A stretch of DNA of 5,092 nucleotides from Candidatus Treponema faecavium (GTDB lineage Bacteria > Spirochaetota > Spirochaetia > Treponematales > Treponemataceae). Where the stretch lies: positions 1-5,092 of the forward strand of contig DXHG01000204.1 of assembly GCA_019113455.1 (NCBI GenBank), in the 5' to 3' direction. The stretch's first letter is position 1. Each line of letters begins with the position of its first letter. Shown in pieces: positions 1 through 4,498 of this stretch. The notes beneath the pieces were generated by a model. The model worked only from the letters and a program-made list of their open reading frames with translations, ran no database searches and was not told the DNA's origin. The translations under genes were made by a program, and so were the position numbers.

Positions 1-2076
1 ATACTGGGCAGTATTGCCGCTGATCTCTCCGCCGCTCATCTCGAACGTGCCGTCAGCACCCACATACACGGCGCCGCCGCCGGAGCCAGCAGTGTTGCCG
101 CTGATGGTACCGCCTTCCATCGTGAATGTGCCGTCAGTGTTCACATATACGCCGTTGCCGCCGGTAATCATGCCGCCGCCGGCGCTGTCGGCGAGCGTGA
201 GCGAAAAGCCGCCCGAAACGGTAATCACATTGCCGTTAGCCTGCGCACTGGTAAGTTCGCGGTCTATCCGGTTTCCGTTCAGGTCGAGCGTAACGTTTGT
301 GCCGCTGAATGTTATCGAACCTGTGTCGAACGCGTCGTTTGTGCTGTCTATGTCTTTAAGCAGCGTAATCGTGCCGCCTGAGCTGTTTGCGCTGTTGACC
401 GCGTCTGTAAGCGAACTGATTGCAGCGCTGCCGTCCGAACCCACGTACAGCACGTCGCCGGCCGCCGCAGCAGTTTTACTGAACAGGTACATGGCGGTTC
501 CGCCTGGCACGAGGATTTCGTATGCCGTGTCATCAGAGGTAAATATGCTCTGTGCGTTTGCTGCGGCTTTGTCCGTTACCGGTATGAGCCCGTCGCCGTC
601 TGTATCGTCGCCGCCCACGCCGATGCTGGCGGCAGGATCAAGCCCGCCGGTTCCCACCGCAATCGTCTGTCCTGACGCAAGATATACGTTGCTTGCTGCG
701 CCGCCGGACATCCCCGTGTTTTCCGTTATCTGCACCGCACCGCTTGCGGTGAACGTGCCGCTGTCCACATACACACCGCCGCCGGAGACAGCAATATTGC
801 CGCTGATCTCTCCGCCGCTCATCTCGAACGCGCCGCCCGCGTCCACATACACACCGCCGCCGGAGACAGCAGTATTGCCGCTGATGGTGCCGCCTTCCAT
901 CGTGAACGTGCCGCCGTTTACATAGACTGCGCCGCCGTTTCCGCGATCGTTTGTGCCCGTAAGCGTAATGCCCGCGCCCAGCGTGAGACTTGCACCTGCC
1001 TGCACCGTGAACACGCGGCCGCCCGTGTTTGTAAGCACGCCGCCTGCGTCCGCGCCGCGCACAGTAACAGACTGATTGTTTGTTATGATTGCTTCGTCCG
1101 TGACGGCTACGTTCCCGTCAACGATAATCGTGCCGTCTCTGCCGTTCAGTACGGCGAGCGCCTGCCTCATCGTCACCGCCGGCGCGATAACCGAACCGAC
1201 GCCGTCTGCTCCCGCAAAGCCGGTCTCGCTCACGTACACGGTCGTACCTACCGTCTGCTTAAAACTTTCTATAATATCCTGCGTGAGCAGGAACACGGTC
1301 TCTCCGTTGTGCTCCGTCAGATACCGCGCACCTGTGTTCACCCACTGATCGGTCGTCATGCCGTTCCACACATTCACCGATTCCGCCGTTGTGTACACGG
1401 TTGCGCCGGCGCTGTCGGTAAAGTACAGATACAGCAGGTACGTGCCCGCACCAATAGCAGGCTCGCTGAATGTCCAGCCTGAGCCGCCGTTGGTCAGCGG
1501 CGTAATGCTGGAACTGCCCCCTCCAGCGGTATTTCCGATCGGAACAAGCTTACAGTATACGTCAGCAACGCCTGCGCCCGCCGCGACCTGTATCACCAGG
1601 CGTATGCTCCCCGTGCCGGTCTGCATCGCCTGCCCGGGTCCCGGCACAATCGTTACGGCGGCATTGCCGTGCGTTATCTCCTGTATCGCCTGTCCGTAAA
1701 AGATTTCATAGCCTGCGTCATTTACCGCCCGCGCCGTAAACGTCCACGTTCCCTCATGCGCAAGCGATATGGTAAGATCAGGGTACGCTCCCTGCGCCTG
1801 CACGGTCTGCGTACCGTCAGAAGCGCTCACGCTCCAGTTAAGCCCGTCAGCCGCAGGCATCGCCGTGCGCGCGCTTGTTCCCGTGTCCGTATTGGGAAAC
1901 GTAATGCTCACAAGTATGCTGCCGGTATTGCCGGCGCTGTCCCCGCTTGCTGCGCTTTCCGCCGGAGGAGACGCCTTGGGCACAAGGAGGTTTCCGCACG
2001 AGGCAAGCAAGCCCAGCAGCAGTATCGCTGCTGCGGGCAGCCGGTTACTGAGTTTGTGTCCCGTGTTCTGTTTCAT
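1..2076 (-). CDS. Surface lipoprotein with Gly-rich beta-helix repeats (5' part, runs off the window)
   Basis: The frame is open for 692 codons from ATG at 2076 to the left edge, so the C-terminus is missing. GGAGG at 2082-2086 lies 5 nt upstream of the ATG. Residues 1-27 form a lipoprotein signal: basic start, hydrophobic AAAILLLGLLAS, then Cys27 in an LLAS-C lipobox. Residues 50-145 and 155-240 look like two Ig/FN3-like beta modules (inference). From about 278 it resembles pectate-lyase-type right-handed beta-helices, with short repeats FTMEGGTISGN (391, 651) and FEMSGGEISGN (417, 678) separated by GGGVYV strands. Residues 490-496 (DDTDGDG) resemble a calcium-binding loop. The protein is expected to be exported, lipidated and attached to the envelope, probably surface-exposed as an adhesin or structural protein. 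Its substrate or partner cannot be told. Lipoprotein and beta-helix calls are firm; function is unknown. Confidence 0.9.
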   Translation of the reverse strand, partial: MKQNTGHKLSNRLPAAAILLLGLLASCGNLLVPKASPPAESAASGDSAGNTGSILVSITFPNTDTGTSARTAMPAADGLNWSVSASDGTQTVQAQGAYPDLTISLAHEGTWTFTARAVNDAGYEIFYGQAIQEITHGNAAVTIVPGPGQAMQTGTGSIRLVIQVAAGAGVADVYCKLVPIGNTAGGGSSSITPLTNGGSGWTFSEPAIGAGTYLLYLYFTDSAGATVYTTAESVNVWNGMTTDQWVNTGARYLTEHNGETVFLLTQDIIESFKQTVGTTVYVSETGFAGADGVGSVIAPAVTMRQALAVLNGRDGTIIVDGNVAVTDEAIITNNQSVTVRGADAGGVLTNTGGRVFTVQAGASLTLGAGITLTGTNDRGNGGAVYVNGGTFTMEGGTISGNTAVSGGGVYVDAGGAFEMSGGEISGNIAVSGGGVYVDSGTFTASGAVQITENTGMSGGAASNVYLASGQTIAVGTGGLDPAASIGVGGDDTDGDGLIPVTDKAAANAQSIFTSDDTAYEILVPGGTAMYLFSKTAAAAGDVLYVGSDGSAAISSLTDAVNSANSSGGTITLLKDIDSTNDAFDTGSITFSGTNVTLDLNGNRIDRELTSAQANGNVITVSGGFSLTLADSAGGGMITGGNGVYVNTDGTFTMEGGTISGNTAGSGGGAVYVGADGTFEMSGGEISGNTAQY
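10..150 (-). repeat. Beta-helix-coding repeat block, copy A
   Basis: This block encodes a TMEGGTISGN plus EMSGGEISGN repeat pair, about residues 643-689 of the lipoprotein. It closely matches 793-927. A 36-bp run (12-47 versus 795-830) is identical at an offset of 783 bp, exactly 261 codons, so exchange between the copies would keep the reading frame. It lies against the left edge, so further copies may follow. Confidence 0.85.
763..927 (-). repeat. Beta-helix-coding repeat block, copy B with a 78-bp tandem unit
   Basis: It contains two tandem units with a 78-bp (26-codon) period. Positions 763-793 and 841-871 are identical over 31 bp, and the identity resumes for 13 bp (795-807 versus 873-885) after one A/G difference. 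The block is also a near-duplicate of 10-150. The period fits one or more coils of a right-handed beta-helix per unit. Confidence 0.85.
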
Positions 2077-2144
2077 AGCGTCCTCCGGTTTGCGGCAGGC
2101 TGTATACTTCTTCCTATATATACTGCGATCGTATAGTTGTGCTC

Positions 2145-2153
2145 AGTATAGCA
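2145..2153 (-). promoter_or_regulatory. Candidate extended -10 promoter of the lipoprotein gene
   Basis: Read on the minus strand this is TGCTATACT, an extended -10 (TG-N-TATAAT type). Its start point would fall near 2138, giving a leader of about 60 nt to the ATG at 2076. I see no good -35 hexamer at the usual spacing, which is tolerable for an extended -10. The regulator gene has a nearly identical element (TGGTATACT). Confidence 0.45.
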
Positions 2154-2169
2154 TACATTGCAGGAGAAT

Positions 2170-2187
2170 GCACGCGGTTTTTTCTCT
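2170..2187 (+). repeat. GCACGCGG-T6 box, first (shortened) copy
   Basis: GCACGCGG followed by TTTTTTCTCT. It matches the boxes at 2218-2238 and 5061-5082 but lacks the GCG that precedes the T-run there. Positions 2169-2176 can pair with 2213-2220 over 8 bp including one G-T pair. It reads like a terminator 3' half on the plus strand, although no plus-strand gene lies upstream in view. Confidence 0.5.
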
Positions 2188-2217
2188 GCCGTTTCACTGC
2201 GGAGAGCCGAAGCGTGT

Positions 2218-2238
2218 GCACGCGGGCGTTTTTTCTTT
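2218..2238 (+). repeat. GCACGCGGGCG-T6CTTT box, second copy
   Basis: Eleven bases GCACGCGGGCG, six T and CTTT. The sequence at 5061-5082 is identical apart from one extra G before the T-run. That copy sits at the end of the plus-strand gene cassette and acts as the 3' half of a terminator-like hairpin. Here the box is also the left arm of the 2222-2316 inverted repeat. Confidence 0.7.
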
Positions 2239-2316
2239 CTTTTTTTCTGCAAGTCGGTTTTCTCCCTCTCCCCAAAAACACCGTACAGAGCATAAGAAAG
2301 AAAAAAACAAGCCCGC
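2222..2316. repeat. 95-bp long-range inverted repeat with polypyrimidine/polypurine arms
   Basis: GCGGGC at 2222-2227 is the reverse complement of GCCCGC at 2311-2316. Just inside, TTTTTTCTTTCTT (2229-2241) is perfectly complementary to 2294-2306. Within the 52-nt interior, CGGT (2255-2258) can pair with ACCG (2280-2283) and CTG (2247-2249) with CAG (2286-2288). One large cruciform or RNA stem is therefore possible on either strand. No flanking target-site duplication is seen. Function unknown; it lies in the path of any transcript reading from the regulator towards the lipoprotein gene. Confidence 0.7.
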
Positions 2317-2343
2317 TGCCGCAGACTGGCAGAAAAAAGCCCG

Positions 2344-2580
2344 TTTGCCGTCGGCAAAAAATTTGCCAATGGCTAATAAAAAATTTGCCGTTTATCCGGT
2401 AAGAAATTTGCCGCTGGCCAGCGAGGCACTTGCCGGCGGCAAACTTTTCATTTGCCGTCGGCAAACAAAAAATTTGCAATCGGCAAGTGCGCCGCTGGCC
2501 GACGGCAAAATTCACCCGGGATAAATGGCAAAATAAAATTTTGCCAGCGGCAAATTTTTATTTTTTAAACGGCAAATTTG
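2344..2580. repeat. Array of TTTGCCG-N-CGGCAAA palindromes
   Basis: Perfect 15-bp copies TTTGCCGTCGGCAAA occur at 2344-2358 and 2451-2465. Related palindromes are TTGCCGGCGGCAA (2430-2442), TTTGCCAATGGC (2362-2373), TTTGCAATCGGCAA (2473-2486), GCCGACGGC (2498-2506), the pair GGCAAAA/TTTTGCC (2527-2533, 2539-2545) and TTTGCC-AGC-GGCAAA (2540-2554). Half-sites lie at 2384-2390, 2407-2413 and 2570-2576. TTTGCCG at 2407-2413 can also pair with CGGCAAA at 2437-2443. Spacings are irregular and the arms alternate, so neighbouring hairpins are mutually exclusive. It is not a CRISPR array: there are no uniform repeats or spacers. Possible roles are clustered operators, REP-like elements or transcript-end structures. 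Confidence 0.85.
2527..2559 (-). terminator. Candidate terminator of the regulator gene (bidirectional hairpin)
   Basis: A stem of 2540-2545 with 2549-2554 and loop AGC extends past one mismatch by 2535-2538 with 2556-2559. On the minus strand it is followed by a weak T-tract (TTTT-A-TTTT), 33 nt after the regulator stop codon. On the plus strand TTTTTATTTTTT follows. An alternative hairpin, 2527-2533 with 2539-2545, competes for the same arm. It belongs to the palindrome array, so termination may not be its only role. Confidence 0.45.
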
Positions 2581-2591
2581 TCAGCTTACTG

Positions 2592-3284
2592 CTATTCCAT
2601 GTCCGGCGTGCTTTTGTCAAACAGACTTTCGTCAAACGGGTTCGTTTCGCGCCGCAGTTCTTCAAGGATACAGCTTTTTGATATATAGTACGGGTTCCAT
2701 CTGCCTGACAGCACCCATTTGGAAAGCGCACGGCGGCGGTAGGTGCTCACGCTGCTTGCCGCCACGTGCATACCGGCGGCTGTCTCTTTAATGCTCTTGC
2801 CTTCGATAAGCATAATCAGCACGCACCGTTCGCGCATAGACAGTTCCGCGTGCGGCTGTTTTTTGTGCATATCGCGTTCGGTTTCGAGCGCCGCCTGACA
2901 GCGGTATATGCGGTTTGCGCGCAGCGCCGTGCGGCAGTCTTCAATTTCGGTCTGACTCACCGCTCCCGCAAGCACGCTCACACGATATGCTTCCAGTTCC
3001 CGCAGACAGTCGGCGGTAAGCGCGTATCTGCCCAGTATCAGTATCTGCGCAAATGGGTAGCGGTCGCGCAGTTCCTGCACATACGTGCATACCGCAATCG
3101 ACACCGATTCGCCGTTCACCACGATGCAGGCAGGGTCTCCCGCACGGCTTTGTTCGTGCGTTTCAGTGCTGAGCAGGTCGAACATCTGTGTCCGCGCAAT
3201 ACCGGTCAGATCGCGAATCAGCGGCCGGAACAGCTGCACCGCCTGCGGCGAAAATCCTGCAAACATCGTCATTGTTGCTTTCAT
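2592..3284 (-). CDS. LuxR-type HTH regulator with a degenerate receiver-like domain
   Basis: This encodes 230 aa, ATG at 3284 and TAG at 2594-2592. AAGGA (3293-3297) lies 8 nt before this ATG and overlaps the nearer in-frame ATG at 3293, so 3284 is preferred. Residues 147-195 form a LuxR/GerE-type winged HTH (ELSMRERCVLIMLIEGKS, then KETAAGM, then the recognition helix SSVSTYRRRALSKW). Residues 1-125 have receiver-like rhythm (CIVVNGES, then RDRYPFAQILILGRY, then LAGAVSQTE), but Asn57 occupies the expected phospho-acceptor Asp place and the conserved Thr and Lys are not evident. It probably acts as a phosphorylation-independent DNA-binding regulator. It is divergent from the plus-strand cassette with a 149-bp gap, so that cassette and its own gene are the natural candidate targets. 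HTH sure; receiver ancestry inferred. Confidence 0.85.
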   Translation of the reverse strand: MKATMTMFAGFSPQAVQLFRPLIRDLTGIARTQMFDLLSTETHEQSRAGDPACIVVNGESVSIAVCTYVQELRDRYPFAQILILGRYALTADCLRELEAYRVSVLAGAVSQTEIEDCRTALRANRIYRCQAALETERDMHKKQPHAELSMRERCVLIMLIEGKSIKETAAGMHVAASSVSTYRRRALSKWVLSGRWNPYYISKSCILEELRRETNPFDESLFDKSTPDME

Positions 3285-3291
3285 TTGTACC

Positions 3292-3297
3292 ATCCTT
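3292..3297 (-). promoter_or_regulatory. Ribosome binding site that decides the regulator start
   Basis: Minus-strand AAGGAT lies 8 nt before ATG 3284. It overlaps ATG 3293, which therefore cannot use it. The upstream in-frame ATG at 3398 would place the N-terminus across the promoter and adds a Cys/aromatic-rich extension unlike the rest of the protein. Confidence 0.6.
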
Positions 3298-3325
3298 ATA
3301 AATAAGTGAAACATATATTTTTTCC

Positions 3326-3334
3326 AGTATACCA
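3326..3334 (-). promoter_or_regulatory. Candidate extended -10 promoter of the regulator gene
   Basis: Minus-strand TGGTATACT is an extended -10. Transcription would start near 3319, giving a leader of about 35 nt to ATG 3284. A GGCAAAA half-site like those in the palindrome array lies just upstream at 3344-3350 (plus coordinates), between the -10 and the -35 position. The 9-bp element recurs exactly at 3408-3416. Confidence 0.5.
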
Positions 3335-3369
3335 GAAATCTGCGGCAAAACCATTGTTTGTAAAGAAAA

Positions 3370-3390
3370 CAGCACCCGCAAATTGTGCTG
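3370..3390. promoter_or_regulatory. Candidate operator: CAGCAC-N9-GTGCTG inverted repeat
   Basis: Two perfectly complementary 6-bp arms (3370-3375 and 3385-3390) are separated by 9 bp, centre to centre 15 bp. It sits upstream of the likely plus-strand -10 and roughly 40-60 bp upstream of the regulator's -10. The position suits binding by a dimeric regulator controlling one or both divergent genes. The link to the LuxR-type protein is inference. Confidence 0.4.
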
Positions 3391-3397
3391 CCGTGCA

Positions 3398-3406
3398 TAT
3401 TATAGA
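3398..3406 (+). promoter_or_regulatory. Weak candidate -10 for the plus-strand cassette
   Basis: TATTAT (3398-3403), or the overlapping TATAGA (3401-3406), is the best -10-like sequence upstream of ATG 3434. It would give a leader of about 20-25 nt. No recognisable -35 lies 16-18 bp upstream, so the promoter may depend on an activator, for instance at the inverted repeat 3370-3390. Confidence 0.25.
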
Positions 3407-3433
3407 AAGTATACCAATGCTTTGGAGGTTTTT

Positions 3434-3679
3434 ATGATGGACCACGATATTGCCGCGACGCTGCTTTCGCTGCAGGGCGAACTGCGGGAACTGCGCGGAG
3501 AAACGCAGGAATTCAAGCGGCAGGCGATGCAGCGCCTTGAAGTAATCGAACAGTGTCAGCGCAGGCTGCCGGCAACGGCGGTTTCTGTTGCAGCAGCGTG
3601 CGTGTCAATGGCGGCGGGGCTTGCCGCCTGCGCCGCGCGCTTTGCGGGCACGGGTTTTTTGACGGGAGGAAGGATATGA
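3434..3679 (+). CDS. Small coiled-coil plus single-TM protein, XhlA/holin-like
   Basis: This encodes 81 aa, first gene of the cassette. GGAGG (3424-3428) lies 5 nt before ATG 3434; a second ATG follows immediately and could also serve. Residues 4-45 are a charged amphipathic helix with heptad-like Leu/Ile spacing (LLSLQGELRELRGETQEF, then AMQRLEVIEQ). Residues 47-70 form an Ala/Val-rich membrane segment, followed by a short Gly-rich tail. The layout of a cytoplasmic coiled coil followed by one TM helix resembles XhlA-type and other small phage lysis proteins, but short one-TM proteins converge easily. The stop overlaps the next start (ATGA, 3676-3679), so translation is probably coupled. Coding status is fairly sure; the holin-like role is inferred from shape and neighbours. 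Confidence 0.75.
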   Translation: MMDHDIAATLLSLQGELRELRGETQEFKRQAMQRLEVIEQCQRRLPATAVSVAAACVSMAAGLAACAARFAGTGFLTGGRI

Positions 3680-4209
3680 ACGCGGCCGATGAAATGTATG
3701 CGGCACAGCGCGAACGCTATGCCGCGCAGCTGCTCGCACTGCGCGGCGTGCCGTATGAGCAGGCAGTGCGCATGACAGGCGGAACGGAAGGTTCAGGTCT
3801 TGTCTGTCTTGCGCTGTCGGCAGCGCTTGGCACGCCGGTCAGGCTTTCTGCCCGGGAATTGTGCGGTGCGTATTTTACGCTGCCCTGCTCCGGCGCAGCA
3901 GCCGGCCGCATATGCGCGCTGTTTGTGTTTGCGCGCTCAAGCTCCGGGCAGCGCGCACGCTGCGTATGCACGGCGGGTCTTGTGTCGCCGCTTGCGGTGC
4001 TCAGCTGCCTGCCGCCAAAAACAATGCTTGAACGGCTTGATACGGTGCTTGCGCGCTGGTCCCGCTTAGGGTGCGCCGTGCAGGTGCGCGCGCTTGACCG
4101 CAGCAGGCTGCCTTTCGCACAAGCGCGCGCCTGTCAGTGCCGGGGACTGCATACCGTACAGCTGGCTGGCAGCCGGCTGTACGGCGCGCCGGAGGTACGG
4201 TATGCGTAA
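3676..4209 (+). CDS. NlpC/P60-like protein apparently lacking the catalytic Cys
   Basis: This encodes 177 aa; GGAGG at 3665-3669 lies 6 nt before ATG 3676. Residues 24-44 (GVPYEQAVRMTGGTEGSGLV) resemble the NlpC/P60 active-site region, where GG...DCSG(LF)V begins the catalytic helix. Here the DCSG tetrad reads E38-G39-S40-G41. The Cys place is Gly39, codon GGT at 3790-3792, one base from TGT. Residues 77-85 (GRICALFVF) fit the usual GD-hydrophobic strand, and 96-103 lack the expected His. No signal peptide is seen, as in phage endolysins. Seven of the eleven Cys lie between residues 63 and 111. It overlaps the next gene by 8 bp. Inferred role: an inactive or repurposed peptidoglycan-hydrolase homologue. 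The resemblance is suggestive only, and an unrelated fold remains possible. Confidence 0.7.
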   Translation: MNAADEMYAAQRERYAAQLLALRGVPYEQAVRMTGGTEGSGLVCLALSAALGTPVRLSARELCGAYFTLPCSGAAAGRICALFVFARSSSGQRARCVCTAGLVSPLAVLSCLPPKTMLERLDTVLARWSRLGCAVQVRALDRSRLPFAQARACQCRGLHTVQLAGSRLYGAPEVRYA

Positions 4210-4498
4210 CGATACATTCCGCGATGTGTGCGGCTACACGCTCAAAGAACACGCGCTTATTTTGTGCAAGCGCGCGGTCGCGCTGCCGTCAAAACTCATC
4301 GGCTTTAAGCCCTGCTGCCTTGCGCTCGCAACGGTACTGCTCGTTCGCGGCGCGGTAAGCGAATGGGTGTGGTTTTCCGTGCTGGCGGCTGTGCTGTCAG
4401 GGGAAACGGGGCTCAAATGCGTGCGCCTGCTGCACGGCAGCGCGCATATGGGGAGGCAGAACCATGTTCGCACAGATACTGCGCCGCATACTGTATAG
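4202..4498 (+). CDS. Small two-TM membrane protein, unknown function
   Basis: This encodes 98 aa. GGAGG at 4191-4195 lies 6 nt before ATG 4202, and the start overlaps the end of the preceding gene by 8 bp, so translation is probably coupled. Residues 1-33 are polar to amphipathic with several Lys. Residues 34-49 (GFKPCCLALATVLLVR) and 52-67 (VSEWVWFSVLAAVLSG) are short hydrophobic segments joined by a tight turn, consistent with a TM hairpin. The tail from 80 on is His/Arg-rich. I recognise no family. Position in a lysis-like cassette would suit a holin or accessory membrane factor, but nothing in the sequence shows it. Its 3' end overlaps an out-of-frame start at 4464. Confidence 0.7.
   Translation: MRNDTFRDVCGYTLKEHALILCKRAVALPSKLIGFKPCCLALATVLLVRGAVSEWVWFSVLAAVLSGETGLKCVRLLHGSAHMGRQNHVRTDTAPHTV
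4450..4456 (+). promoter_or_regulatory. Strong Shine-Dalgarno inside the two-TM gene
   Basis: GGGGAGG lies 7 nt before ATG 4464. This ATG is in a different frame from both the gene it lies in and the 147-aa gene that follows. It is as strong as the sites of the accepted genes here, which is the main reason to consider the 4464 frame translated. Confidence 0.55.

Larger units (their letters stand above)
2077..2591. other. Gene-poor, hairpin-rich spacer between two minus-strand genes
   Basis: No convincing gene lies in these 515 bp. The open frames on both strands lack a convincing start site and translate to Lys/Arg/Cys-rich or repeat-derived sequence. In order it holds the lipoprotein leader and promoter (2082-2153), a GCACGCGG-T6 box (2170-2187), a second such box that forms the left part of a 95-bp inverted repeat (2218-2316), and a TTTGCC/GGCAAA palindrome array (2344-2580). 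It is visibly richer in A/T homopolymer runs than the flanking genes. Confidence 0.75.

Noticed and set aside
14..925. 303-codon plus-strand open frame
   Set aside because: It is antisense to the lipoprotein gene. It translates to Pro/Ser/Val-rich mirror sequence of the beta-helix repeats, with no Shine-Dalgarno, while the minus frame has a signal peptide and recognisable repeats.
2222..2316. Miniature transposable element with terminal inverted repeats
   Set aside because: No flanking target-site duplication is seen, and the arms are low-complexity pyrimidine/purine tracts. It is kept as a structural inverted repeat instead.
2073..2515. Two minus-strand open frames of 98 and 133 codons upstream of the lipoprotein gene
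   Set aside because: Their coding content is palindrome-array and homopolymer sequence (Lys/Arg/Phe-rich). They lack a good ribosome site and overlap the lipoprotein promoter.
1076..2524. Several plus-strand open frames of 90-251 codons
   Set aside because: They are antisense to the lipoprotein gene or run across the hairpin spacer. Their composition is Cys/Arg/Pro-rich with no coherent domain.
2344..2580. CRISPR array or integron attC site
   Set aside because: The repeats are short palindromes of varying length at irregular spacing without unique spacers, and no cas or integrase gene or attC-type core is seen.
2430..2681. 83-codon plus-strand open frame
   Set aside because: Its first half is the palindrome array and its second half is antisense to the regulator's C-terminus.
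2766..3305. 179-codon plus-strand open frame
   Set aside because: It is a His/Arg/Phe-rich antisense shadow of the LuxR-type regulator.
3285..3398. N-terminal extension of the regulator to ATG 3398
   Set aside because: The extension would span the best promoter, has no ribosome site and is unlike the rest of the protein. ATG 3284 has AAGGA at 8 nt.
3383..3433. Longer start for the 81-aa protein at ATG 3383
   Set aside because: It crosses the dyad and -10 region and lacks a ribosome site. ATG 3434 has GGAGG at 5 nt.
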